From positions 3,350,501-3,414,500 of the forward strand of contig OZ017801.1 of assembly GCA_963969395.1 (NCBI GenBank): a stretch of 64,000 bases of DNA, given 5' to 3'. The DNA is from Pseudoscleropodium purum. Its lineage: Eukaryota > Streptophyta > Bryopsida > Hypnales > Brachytheciaceae. Shown here piece after piece: positions 39,736 through 50,731 of the stretch (its first letter is position 1; every line of letters starts with the position of its first letter). The notes beneath the pieces are model-generated. The model made no database searches, was not told where the DNA came from, and worked only from the letters and a program-made list of their open reading frames with translations. The position numbers were made by a program, and so were the translations under genes.

Positions 39736-40499
39736 CTAGGAGATCTCAACATAACAAACAAACAAACTTAATAGAAGGATACCATGCTACCACATGAAAT
39801 TAACTTGCAATGCCATTGGTAAACACCCTTCTAGCAAAAGGAAAAAATTGGAAGATAAATCTTTGGAACTCAAACCAACAAGTAACGAAAACTTTGGAAA
39901 TCCAGTCAACATTTGCCCGTTGTGAGACAGTCCGGATTCTTCCTTCTTTATAAAGAAAAGCTCCCAACACGCAACGCACACTGCATTGGTCTCCTTTACA
40001 TTCAAGTTTATCTTTCTAGTACACAGCGCAAATTTTATGAATACGTTGCTACAAAGTTTTGCAGAGAGTGCAAAACATTTAGTATCGTATCCAGCTGCTG
40101 GATTCAACGCTGGTCCGAATGGAGGATTCAGAGGCCTGCAAACCATTTGATTTTCCTCTCAAAACTAATAATTCTTCAATCCTGAAAATATGGCTACAAA
40201 ATTATGTGAAGACAACAGTCAATGACCTCAGACGATGGTACAATGCCGCCGAATGTGGAATCAAGTTCAACCACTTGCACGTGCATTCTAAGGTATGGCT
40301 ACCAAAGCTATCATTGCGGACGAAAAAAACTGCTCTTGACACTGGTTGATCTTTTCGATTTTACGAAGTCAGCATCTTTGTGGCTCCTTGGGAACAAGTT
40401 ATTGAAACTCAGCGTCCACCATGGTCGACACAATTTGCAGCTGCAACTCTAGCAAAGAAAGAACTTGAAAGAAACTCCCACCCCTGCGCAAGTTCTCTC

Positions 40500-40705
40500 T
40501 CTGGACTTATCTTCGTCAGCTTGTTTGCAGTCACTGAACTACACATGTGCAAGTCCCTCTATGCAAGTCTCTCTCTAGACTTCTCTGTGTTTCCCGGAAA
40601 AAAACCAAGCAAGTCTCTCTACACTTATCCTGGTCCACTTGTTTGCAGTCCCCAACCCACACATGTGCAAGTCTCTCTGTATGCAGGTCTCTTCCTAGAT
40701 TACTC
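40500..40705 (-). repeat. Tandem repeat (about 118 bp period) downstream of the CPBP gene
   Basis: CTTGTTTGCAGTC near 40520 and 40638 marks two units, each followed by ACACATGTGCAAGTC and CTCTNTGCA-type sequence. The same motif occurs at the matching place in the 14 kb pseudogene (14760-14840), so the array predates or accompanied the duplication. It probably lies in the 3' untranslated region. Confidence 0.6.
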
Positions 40706-40717
40706 TTCCGTTTCCCG

Positions 40718-41515
40718 TCACCAATACTGCCGCTGATTGGTGGCCAACACCCAACACCCCACCGTGAGATTGGATACCGAATGCGTAATCAACCCATCCA
40801 AAAACAATCCTCGCCTTCCAATCATCCACTGAAAGAGCAGCCCACAGATAAAGTAGCTCTGCCACTCCTTGCCATTATAAATCCCCTTCACACCATTCGA
40901 AGCCACCCACGCCACCCAGTTCCACTCCCAGAACGGCACATCCACAAAGCTCTCATACTCGCCCTTGCGCACCATCACGATATACCGAAACATCCAGCTA
41001 TGGTAGAAGAGCTCCTCCTCAACCGGCACCGCCAACGACGACCCCACGAGACGCAGCATGTCCCACGTATCCCCCACAAACCCCGATTCAAAATCATGGC
41101 CGGGGCGCCACAGAGTGCGCATGGCTTCGTCCTGATTCTCATTCAAGTACACGGTGATTAGTCCACTGAGGGCGCCCACGATGAAGCACTCCAGGGTGAC
41201 CGAGTTCACGGAGTAGGGCTCGTGAAGTTCAGGGATGAAGCGGTGGAAGAGGAGGATGTAGAGCGAGGTGGCGATGTAACGCAGGAGCTTGATCTTGTAC
41301 CGAGCCTTGCGCATGATGGGCGACTGCATGAGGTCGAAGGTGAGAAGCTCATGGGGCGGATGCGGTGCTGGGGCGTCGTGGTCGCTGGGCTTGTGGACGC
41401 GCTTGCGCTCTGCGTCGCGGGCTGCCCAGAGAGAGCGGTAGTGGACCACATTGGCGCAGGTGATGGTGAGGATCCAGGGCATGAAGCGGAGAAGCTCGTC
41501 CACGCCTATGCCCAT
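40718..41515 (-). CDS. CPBP/CAAX-protease-like membrane protein (PEP-CTERM-associated type)
   Basis: Intronless 265 aa protein starting MGIGVDELLRFMPW. About seven hydrophobic segments: residues 9-30, 78-94, 106-123, 152-181, 195-213, 220-233, 237-258. The C-terminal half follows the order of the CAAX prenyl protease-related family known from bacteria (PEP-CTERM systems, cyanobacteria): LVGSSLAVPVEEELFYHSW (157-174), an SNGVKGIYNGKEW segment (206-218), then ITHSVSNLTVGCWVLATNQ (243-261). Glu166-168, His245 and Asn249 are kept. The usual Arg after EELFW is His172, and the usual Glu-His in the second motif looks like Tyr-Asn. Loss of protease activity is possible. GC-rich codons and a decayed copy at 13727-15020 support a real gene. 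Substrate and location are unknown. Confidence 0.8.
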   Translation of the reverse strand: MGIGVDELLRFMPWILTITCANVVHYRSLWAARDAERKRVHKPSDHDAPAPHPPHELLTFDLMQSPIMRKARYKIKLLRYIATSLYILLFHRFIPELHEPYSVNSVTLECFIVGALSGLITVYLNENQDEAMRTLWRPGHDFESGFVGDTWDMLRLVGSSLAVPVEEELFYHSWMFRYIVMVRKGEYESFVDVPFWEWNWVAWVASNGVKGIYNGKEWQSYFICGLLFQWMIGRRGLFLDGLITHSVSNLTVGCWVLATNQRQYW

Positions 41516-42300
41516 GCTCGGAAATCACCACGCTGGAACCTCTTGATTAGGAGAGCTTCCCTGAAATGACATTCCCGATTCTCGAATGCCTTGCACACTT
41601 GCCAAACTATCATCGATCGACTGTAGCTCGATTCTCAAACAACGTCATAGTGAAAGCGTGGGCATTCCAGGGAATAAGATTGAAGACACTTGCGAGTTTT
41701 GAGACAGATAGAGTGAGCTCTGACTGAAAATCTCGAGAGAAAACACGAACCCTAGTTTCGCAAAACCCATCTGCACAGAGGGTGTTCGAATTCCCTGCTG
41801 CAGCTTGCTCGCTCGCATGAACCCTGAAACTAAGCTTTCGTCTGCCCTGTCGATTGTCCGCAAACTCTCTTCCCAGGGAGACGCGATACACGACGCGACA
41901 ACACGCATGCGCTCCACTCTTCAGCAAATTGCACCGCATGCACCTCACAAGCACTCCAAAGAAAGAGAAAATTTCACAAAACTCGCAGAATTTTGAGAAT
42001 CTACAGAATTGAAGCGTCACGGACGAAGCTTCCAATGCGCTTTGATCCCCCAGAAACCCAAGCCAAGACTTAGAAACCCACAAGACTAAATCTAAGCAGC
42101 TGGGATTCTAAAAGGGAATGAAATGAAAGAAATTGAATGACTACACCTACATTGTGCGAATTGAGGGGTCGCGAACGATGCTTACAATGCGCAATTAATG
42201 CTTCAAAATTCGTAACCCGGAAGCGTGATTCTGAGCAGCTGCAATTGTACGGGAGTGGAGGGATTCGCTTGAGCAGGGAGACTTGCGCGGGGGCGGGGCG
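41516..42300 (-). promoter_or_regulatory. 5' leader and promoter region of the CPBP gene
   Basis: This stretch has balanced base composition and is conserved, in order, upstream of the pseudogene at 13727-14355. That includes GTCATTTCAGGGAAGCTCTC just before the start and TACAATTGCAGCTGCT at the far end. It therefore marks the extent of the duplicated transcription unit. Several open frames here are non-coding by comparison with the copy. No TATA box position is claimed. Confidence 0.5.
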
Positions 42301-42931
42301 GGGCAATGTCGCGGGCAATCAGAAGTGTTTGATTCTACCTTTCCAGTCTCCACCATATCCGTTTTGCTTTTCATTGGTGGAAGAGTTCAAGTCGTTTGGA
42401 TAGGGGAAATGAGGAAATGCCCTTCAAAGAGGACATTCTCAAAACGACAATGCAAAGAGGAGGGTCGGTATAGTATAGAGTAAGGTTAAGAGCAAACTTC
42501 CATTGTTAGAATTAGAAATTAATTTTCAAAATTGATGGAATTGAAATTGTTTTGGTTGTGTTTCATGATTCATTGACTTTTTTTGTGAGTAGGGAAGAAG
42601 AGGCTTGGCTTTGTCATCAAACTAAAAGCAACCAAAATGTTTACGTCTAATATTAAAAATAATTTTCAAGAAGTCAAAAACTTGCCTCTCCTGTTTTAGA
42701 ACAACTAGTGCACACCTCACCATCCACTTTATGTTGTAAAATCCTATCTTTTAAAAAATGGAACTAATGCCACCATATTGGATAAGAAACTTGGAGCTAT
42801 GTCTATACATTTTGAAAATACCTAATGACAAATGTATTCTCCAAGTTAAAGCACACGTCAAAAGAGATAAAAATTTGTTTTATCCATAATAAATTATTTT
42901 ATAGTTTTCAATTATAAGGAAAAATCTTGTG

Positions 42932-43495
42932 CTTCCTCCATCTCAAAATAAATTTAGGATTTTTTTTAAATGAATAGATTAACACATGAGCTATTCTTAT
43001 TTTCAAAGGATTGCATAGTTATTGTAGTTTCCAGTCAAACCCACTAAACATGAAAGAATGGAAGTCTACAACAAAGTGAGCATATTGAAAACAAATAGTG
43101 AAATCAACAAATTTCCCCTCTTTTGGAATTGCTCTAATGCTATTAATTTGGATCATTGTCCAAGCATTGCTAGTGTAGGGAAGTCCTATGATGTCCTCTA
43201 TATTCAATTTCAACAATATCTCGTGATTCAACTCTAAGAAATTCTTAACAATAGATTTGTTAATAGTAGGTGTTGCATAATTGTGGGTTGAATTCATCAT
43301 CTTTGATTGGTTAGAAGTTTCATTTTAATTCCTTTGCAAAGATGAAAATTGTTGTATAGGCTTTAGAGCATGGTATCTACTTTAGAGTATTCAAATAAGC
43401 TTTAATTCTTGATCAAATTCTAGTGAGTCCAATTTTGAATTTAATTTGGGACAAGTATTTTTAGAAACCTTGGATTTATTTTAGGACGAAGGGAA
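42932..43495 (-). mobile_element. Terminal-inverted-repeat element with a coding-like remnant
   Basis: The left end CTTCCTCCATCTCAAAATAA and right end (complement TTCCCTTCGTCCTAAAATAA) form imperfect ~30 bp inverted repeats of Stowaway/mariner type. Inside, 43019-43300 (-) is an open frame of 93 codons (MMNSTHNYATPTINKS start), closely matched by 54717-55101. I do not recognise the protein. No TA duplication was found at the ends. Confidence 0.45.
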
Positions 43496-46060
43496 CACTC
43501 ACGGTGTGAACCTTCATTCTTTTCAATATCTACCTTGAGAATGTATTAGAGAATATTTTGCAATGCTTTTACATTCTTGTTAATCTTCACTAGGGCAATC
43601 TTAAGATACTAGTTTTATGGTTGATATCCACACTTAGAGTTGCTTGAAGAGGACCCATAGACAAAAACATATATCCTTGTTTTTTGTTTTAATTTTTTTT
43701 TCTTTGGATGGCTAATTTTGTAAGCTACAATAATAACTAGAGTTTGTTGATTTTAAGTTTGGCAAAATTTTGGTTTCAAATAGAATATAAATAATTGTAC
43801 AAATTACAAATGAGGTTTTTGGAATATTACAATTGAAGATTGATTTGATATGGCAAAAATATAATCTTTTTTATATTTAAAAAATATATTTTCTAATAAT
43901 TTTTTAGAGTTATTCTTTACAATTTTATAATTCTACTATATTCTCCATTGTTTTAAGGACATTGTAGAAGTCTAAACATGATCTCTTCTCTACGAAATTA
44001 TCTTCAAATTTACCTCTAGAATGGCCTTTGTGCAAACATCTCTGTGATCATATCAATAATAGTCATATTTTTGTGTAATTTGTTTTAAAAAAACACTACC
44101 AAAATGGTACTACTTTTGACATTGTTTTAATTGAAGAATTAGTTATGACGCTAGAGTGTTAAAAACAACATAGATGGAAAAACCCTCTTTTGATGTCAAA
44201 CTAAATTACTATATCAATTTTTTTAGAGTAGTATGATGCCGTTGATTATTTTTGAAAGTATCACACAAAATGTCATTGATCAATCTTTGAAAGGCCCCAT
44301 TTAACTTGAAGAGAACCCCCACAAATAAATGGTTCTTTTATTTTGACACAATATGATAAGGTCTTCAACATTGCTATATGGATCCATATAAATTGATATA
44401 CAATGCAAAAACTAGATTTAAAAGTATAAACATTCTTAGATAACTACAACTTATATGATCACTTTATATTAATAGAATGAAGAAACAAACTATATAGGCA
44501 ATTTTGTTAAAATGGTGGTATTCTAGATGCCATGTATATGTTAGTAGTAGATTCCCAACTGCTATTTGTACAATGGTAGTATTCCAAATGCCATTTGTAT
44601 AGGTGGTTTTTTGGTGTTGTATACAAGTTTTGAAGAGCGGTTGTGTAGTGGGGCCTACCAATGGAATGCTATTTTAATGGAATGCCATTTCAACAAAATA
44701 CCACCATTTTAATGAAATTGCCCATCTATATATATTCATACACTAAGTTCTAGAGCTTCAAGACACTCAGCATTTTTCTTTTTTCAAAAACCAACATTTC
44801 TCTTTGTAAAAATAGAATCAATGAAGTCAATGAAGGTAGAAATATATCAATCAATATAGTAGGTGTCAAAGTTCACCATAATTATGTTTTTCATGTCAAA
44901 TTTAATGATTAAAAAAAGCAAACAATCCTATACAATTCTAAGACTAAAATCTTGTCCTTAATTTGAGATTTCAAACTTAGAACAAGATCTCAAGTACTTG
45001 CTTATAGAAAAAAACATGGATAGATTACCCCCTAAAACATTCTAAAAATAAACCATAATCAAATGTCAATAGGAAACAAACCATGTGTCAATAGTCAATG
45101 GTATTAGGCTACTTCACTCTAGTAGAAACAAAGTCTTACAATACCAAGCTATGCCTATGAGACCCATACTAATACTACCTTATGTTTACAATATATGGAC
45201 TTATAAAACCATGATTCTTCTTTTAATTTTGAAATTAAAAAGACCTCTTTTCTACAAGTGTCAATGCAAGTAGATATCAATAAGAAGACCTTCCAAATTA
45301 GTGAGTATTCTTGACCAAGAGCCATCAAAAACCAAACAACAACCTTAGAAGCTTTAGAAAGCATCCATTTTCATAGTGAATGGTTACTCTTGGGCTCCAA
45401 ACGTCCCAAGATCCAAAGGCCTCTTGGCTCCCTTTTTTCTTTGTTGTTTTTTAGGAACTAGAAGAGAATGCTTCATTACATGCCCAAGTTGCAATGACCT
45501 TCCCAATAAACTTGCAAGAAAATCAAAGAATTGAAGGTTGATTCTTTACATATGAATTGCACCAACAGATGGCGCTAAAAAACATGTTATCATGTATGTG
45601 ACAAGACTAAGAATTGCAAAATAACTGAAGTCAGAGACTGAAGCTTGATTTGTACAATGAAGCAATGTGGAAACATAATTGGTCGGCCAAAGCCCACCCC
45701 ATATTTACAGCCTTCAAGATCTTTGACAAAGCTGAATAAGGTGTGTGACAAGACTGCATCAAAATACCTACTGCAAGTTGCCAATACTTAATTTCATAAC
45801 AGTCTTTAGACACTTTGGAACTGGTCATGATGCCTTGAATGTTGGATGATGTTGGATATCCACGATGCTCATTCTCCCATTCTTTATAAAGTACATCGAG
45901 AGAAAGGTTGAGGGATGAAAAACAAAACAAGATGTAAGCAAAGATGCACATGGTTACAAACAAAGGTTTAACAATCGTTCAAAGAAAACTGTGCGAATTC
46001 TACCCTAAATTCTACGCAATTCACATCAATTACTATGTGTAAAAAACGGCTATGCAGTTT
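43496..46060. other. Gene-free AT-rich region
   Basis: Nothing convincing was found. A minus-strand frame at 45631-45963 has mildly more balanced composition and lies downstream of the gene at 46497-46880; it could belong to that transcript, but no conserved motif is seen. Confidence 0.4.
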
Positions 46061-46565
46061 CTGCTAATGCAAACAGGAACAGTCCTTAGACTTTGCAATA
46101 TGAGCATCTGTAAACAGAAAGGGTGCAAACCCTTTTAACATCTTCAAAATGTCATACTCATCGTTGAATTCAAAAATTCGGGCTCACCCTAAAAAATGCA
46201 AAGAGAGACGATTGTCCACCAGGGCTGTCACTCCAAGCTGAACGACAGAACTCTTGAGCTTCTGTAAAATAGAAACGGTGTAATGTTACAACAGCAATAA
46301 AATGTCATGCTCATCGTGGAATTTGAAATTCGTGCTCACTCTAAAAACCGCAAAAGAGAGAGGCAATCGTTCACCAGGTCTGTTACTCCAAGCTGAACGA
46401 CAGAACTCTGAGCTTCTGTAAAAATAGAAACAATGCAACGCTCCTACAGCTAAAGAGCGTCATGCGCAGCGTTGCATTCGACAGTATGAGCTAACCCTAA
46501 TCGTTTTCCCAGGGGTGTTCCTCCAAGAGCTGACTGATAGGGTTCCGGGGATGTTGTGTGCAGAA
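46060..46565 (-). repeat. Tandem array of ~155 bp units overlapping the end of the 127-aa gene
   Basis: On the minus strand, two similar units (about 46431-46278 and 46277-46124) begin TTTCTATTTTACAGAAGCTC and contain TCTGTCGTTCAGCTTGGAGT and GATGAGCATGACATTTT. A third, more diverged unit upstream coincides with the last ~60 bases of the coding frame and its 3' flank (TATCAGTCAGCTCTTGGAGG). A partial fourth lies near 46120-46060. Each unit carries an acceptor-like TTTACAG. Confidence 0.7.
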
Positions 46566-46880
46566 ACGGAAGAGGGCGCGAAGCCAGAGGGCGTACCAGC
46601 CGAAACGATACACTCCCAGGCGGAAGTCCCGGCGCTCGTACACCACCCGGAGGCGAAAACGAGGACGGCCCCGACTGAGTGCACGGCGCTCGAGACGTTC
46701 GCAGGAGTCGTCGTCCTTGGCGGAGACAGAGGGGGAGGAAGACACTTCGAGCTCTTCCTGCAAGAGACCCTGTCGCAGCGTGCCACCCAAAGAGAAGAAG
46801 AAGAACAGTGACGACGACGACGAAGAAGAGTACGGTCGCGATGGCGATGGCGAAGGCGAAGCAAGTATGATCCGCTCCAA
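46497..46880 (-). CDS. Uncharacterised GC-rich gene, 127 aa
   Basis: I do not recognise this protein. It starts MERIILASPSPSPSRPYS, has a Ser-rich and Phe-rich N-terminal third (residues 8-32) that could be a transit or signal region, an acidic stretch around residue 55, then an Arg-rich aromatic C-terminal half (RVVYERRDFRLGVYRFGWYA), ending HPWEND and TAG. Codon third positions are mostly G/C across the whole frame and the surroundings are AT-rich, which favours this frame over the overlapping ones on both strands. It may be one exon of a larger gene; no clear splice partner was found. Its 3' end belongs to a tandem array. Confidence 0.5.
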   Translation of the reverse strand: MERIILASPSPSPSRPYSSSSSSSLFFFFSLGGTLRQGLLQEELEVSSSPSVSAKDDDSCERLERRALSRGRPRFRLRVVYERRDFRLGVYRFGWYALWLRALFRFCTQHPRNPISQLLEEHPWEND

Positions 46881-46962
46881 TTCGCGTTCGAGAACCCGTG
46901 GGCGAGATCAGGAGTCCAGGCCCGGAACAAGCAAGCACAAGTCGCTGGACACTTCACAGTAA

Positions 46963-48317
46963 GATTAGAATAGCGTCCACTAAACCCTAAAATTTGTATA
47001 CAGATGGTGTCCTGGTGATTGCAAGGACTGAGGTTTATCACTGAGGCAATCAGCCAAATACTATGAGATTTTTTATTTTTGGATGAATAGGTGCATTGTT
47101 TGTTTCTATAGTACTTTGTATGAACGACCTGAACGACCTTCATTATATTTTTCGTACTGAATTAACCTTGGAAGGACAAGGCTTGTTAAACAAGGTAGTC
47201 AATCAAAAATTATCAAATTCTGGAATGAATTTGTATCTTTTTTGTTTCCACATGTTTTGTGCAAATTATCTATTAGACACTTTTTTGTCCACCTTTCTAA
47301 TGTTTTAGAATTAAACTACTATTCAAAAAACTCTTAGTCGTTTTAGTGCAAATTTTTGGGCATGATGAGGATTTTGAGAAGGTATTTTAGAATTTGCCCA
47401 CAAAATTGGGCATTATATATTTTCCATCCCAATTTACTTTCTATCCATCAACAAAGAAAGAAATTGCATATTGGTAGTTTTTGCTAAAGAAATACCTTTG
47501 AAGAGGATGATGTTGAGAAAATAATATTTTCTTCATAAAAACATTATTAGTTTATAAAATATGGGCTATTTAACATTATGTTGTAGAGCCTTGATTGTGA
47601 ATAATTGAATAAGATTCAAATATTGAGGTTATATCTAGTAATTTGGAAAAGGAGTATTGTTATGGAAACAATACCTTAGCCTCCTAGCAAATTAGAAAAT
47701 TTTGCCTCTTAATTAATTAAAGTACAATAAATAGTTAAGCAATCCAAAAAAGAATGTATTAAAATTGGACACTTTGAAAGTATGATTAAAATAAGTGAGG
47801 CATTCATCCAAGTTGTTCTTACAATTTTTGAATGGTTACTACTATTTTCATCTAAGGTGGCCACATTCACCTAAACCCTTATTTTGACCTCCCAACCCTA
47901 GACTCTCTACCTTATGGATTAGGATTTTGTTAAGTGTTAAGGTTGTTGTGTATGAGATTTGTGCTTTTAGAATGGTCAAAATGGCAAGGTAAAAAACTTT
48001 GCAATGTATATTTACAATTATTGATAAAGAAGATGCAAGATTGTGTGGACCAAGTTCAATTTCTATGAGCAGTAGGCAATCCTTTTATGTATATATTATT
48101 TTGATTTCTTTTTTTAATCAAATTTTTTGGGAGGGAGGGGGACAAACTAGGTCAATAATTTCCCAAAAAATGAGGCACCTTTTTAATTATTTATTTTTTG
48201 ATCAAGCTACTAGAAAGCTATAGCATCTTTGTTGTGACTCTTATTGAATATGGTTGAATAGAATTCAACTATTGAGGTCATAGACAAGGTAATTTGAGAG
48301 TATAGTTTTGTTTTGGA
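46963..48317. other. AT-rich intergenic sequence, nothing recognised
   Basis: No gene, RNA or defined repeat was seen. Open frames are short and AT-biased. Confidence 0.5.
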
Positions 48318-48889
48318 TTAACCCCTAAACATCTTGATCTATTTCCAAATTTGATGATTCGGGTAAAACTATTATAAAGTGTTATTTGGAAGAATATTTT
48401 GGAACTGATGTACAAATGAAAGTTGTAGATTTTAAATTTTAGATTCTATCCATATGGTTAGATTCACTAGTGCTATCACCAATATTTTTCTACAAATTTT
48501 GAAAGGGGAATTTCAAAATTCCTTCTAAATTCAATGACAAGCAAACTATTATCATTTTTTGAGTAAAACTTGTTGGAACAGATTTAAAATGAGGTTATCT
48601 TGATATGGTGATTTTTTGAAATTTTTGTGTTCATTACATCTAGGACCTCATTTTTGCTAATTTGATTTTGAACTAGAGTCAATGCAATTTGACCACTTGA
48701 CATACTTCCGCATTTGTAATTCTAGAAAAATCAGTGTTCTAGTAACACAAAATCCAACCACTAGATAAGACAAGAACTTAATTAGAGTATCACCAAAAAT
48801 TAGGATCACTTTCATCCAAGCAGGAATGAGACAGAAACAAGAACTTCAATCTGTTCATCGTCCAAAAAATCGGAGCGCTCCAGGGTTAA
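48318..48889 (+). mobile_element. Left copy of a ~575 bp element, inverted relative to 52749-53326
   Basis: Reverse complement of 52749-53326 along its full length, roughly 95% identical by eye. The shared region starts TTAACCCCTAAACAT and stops at CAGGGTTAA, and similarity ends sharply on both sides. TTAA at both ends with CCC/GGG next to it resembles piggyBac-type insertion ends. No transposase frame is present, so it would be non-autonomous. Confidence 0.75.
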
Positions 48890-49000
48890 TAACTCTCAGG
48901 CACTCCTATTGCCCAATGCAAGGCTCTACTTTATTGCTACCTCACTTGCCATCACTTTGAATCACTAGATGAGAAAACGTGTTGGAGTCTATATTTTCTG

Positions 49001-49180
49001 TTTCCAGCACAAAATTTTTTACTTTTGAAAACCGTTTTTCTTCTCGTGAATGGAATCTGACAGTTTATTTGTGCACATCTTTTTTCTCTCTTTCCAGCAC
49101 AAAATTTTTTACTTTCGAAAAACGTTTTTCTTCTCGTGAATGAAATCTGACGGTTTATTTCTGCACATCTTTTTTTCTCT
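49001..49180 (-). repeat. Tandem duplication of a 90 bp unit
   Basis: Two adjacent 90 bp copies begin TTTCCAGCACAAAATTTTTT at 49001 and 49091, with only a handful of differences. The minus frame stays open through both copies (30-residue repeat), but no family is recognised. Confidence 0.85.
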
Positions 49181-49337
49181 TTAATTTGAATACTAAACAT
49201 TTTTTCCCCTGCTTCTGTTGTGATAACATGGGTGCGTGGTATGGGTATTGTATCTCAGGATGTACCGTGCTGTTGAGAAGTGGGACATAACCATGGCTCA
49301 AGCTCCTGCGCATGAGCCACTGGATGCCCCACAAGGA

Positions 49338-49515
49338 TGTGGAAGTCTAAGTCCAAGATCAAGGTGCTCCTCTGGAGGAGCGAGAGAAATGTCTCAGGAG
49401 AAACCCCAAAGCATTCCACATCAGGGATATGGAAGTCTAAGTCCAAGATCAAGGTGCTCCTCTGGAGGAGCGAGAGAAATGTCTCGGGAGAAACCCCAAC
49501 GCATTTCACATCAGG
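49338..49515 (+). repeat. Tandem duplication of a second 90 bp unit
   Basis: Two 90 bp copies start GGAAGTCTAAGTCCAAGATC at 49341 and 49431 and are nearly identical. Because the period is a multiple of three, several frames on both strands stay open (for example a 96-codon + frame from 49236). Which, if any, is translated cannot be told. Confidence 0.85.
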
Positions 49516-50731
49516 GACTCCTGTAGGGAGACACTGTACCTTAGTTATTGGCTGAGTGTATGACTTGAAGCTTGTTGTCTCTCTGCATTGCCACACAGAA
49601 TTCGGTAATCTTGAAGTTACATATGAATTGCACAGAGTCATATATTGAAACAAGGCAAAGCTGATCAAAGCTCACGAGTTTGAGGGGAAGTTGAGGGATC
49701 CAAATACCAACTATGTTTCAATAATTGCCATAACAGAAAGTATGAATTTATTTTCTTTCTATACTAACAATGTAGTTGCAATCTGGGGTTAAACGAAGAA
49801 TCCAGTATGCTACTGTAAAACTACAACTCGGCGCTTCGCCAAGCCGCCGAGGCACATCACTACTGATATTGTACCCAACCGGTAGTCGGCCTGTCAAAAC
49901 AGTACCCTGCACGTCTTCAGATGTGCGCATTGATTGCATTAAATTTCAAGTACTGCAACTGAAAGTGTGAACGCCACATTACCATCATGTGATGAACAAG
50001 CGTGCTAACAATCTCACCATGTAGTGACATCAACCGCACTCGGTAACCTAAAGTGTCAACATGCTCGCTCATCGGAACAAACCACATCTATATCCAGACT
50101 AACCCTGTCTACATAGTGTACAGTACGCCCCAAAGGCGTAGAACTGAAGCTGATAGACGACCAAAACGTAATCAGACAAGCAATACCCCCAGAAAACCAT
50201 TGTAGGACTATGTTATGAAGATCATGCCTGCACCAAGACGTAGAAACTATTAGCTTTGTAGGAATTGTGCACTAGGATGTCTAATCAATCCGGATCCAGA
50301 AAAAAACGACAGCTGCTAGAAAATCTTCGCATCCTGGCCCTTGGACAAAGTGCCAAAACAGTGACGCAGAAAGGCCTCCGTTGCCAATGACTAGTGTCAA
50401 TCTAAGAAAGTTTCATGGAGTTCCAGGCCAAGACATTAAGTACTGGTGAACCCAAAACAAAGATCTCTATAGAATAGACACATTGCACAAACAACTAGTT
50501 GATCCTGTTGTACAAAAAAAAAGGGTCTCATTGTTTTATTAGGCAAGTCCGGCAACCACGTCGAACAATGCAGACTCAACAGCTCAGATAGCGGGCCGAA
50601 GCAACTCAAAGGACATTAACAAATATGACAACCCCTGGCACAGTCCAATAAAGTCACTGACCTAATACGGAAAAAAAACACGATAGGAAGATTGAGCGAT
50701 TCGGCTACAATAACCACACAAAAATTGGAGC
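49516..50731. other. 3' flank of the TPI gene
   Basis: Base composition is more balanced than in typical intergenic DNA of this window. It probably contains the TPI 3' untranslated region; an AATAAA on the minus strand lies near 50533. A GC-richer block at 49815-49930 has no recognised function. No protein gene is supported. Confidence 0.4.

Noticed and set aside
40547..41161. 204-codon + strand frame opposite the CPBP gene
   Set aside because: Proline/histidine/arginine-rich shadow of the real minus-strand gene, with no family features.
41610..42083. 157-codon minus frame upstream of the CPBP gene
   Set aside because: Not preserved as a frame in the duplicate at 13.9-14.3 kb, so it is leader or promoter sequence.
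46450..46938. 162-codon minus-strand frame overlapping the 127-aa gene
   Set aside because: Overlaps the same GC-rich exon in another frame; less consistent third-position bias.
46558..46962. 134-codon + strand Arg/Ser/Asp-rich frame resembling an SR-type protein
   Set aside because: Its composition is explained as the antisense of the minus-strand frame at 46497-46880, whose codon bias is more gene-like; I cannot fully exclude it.
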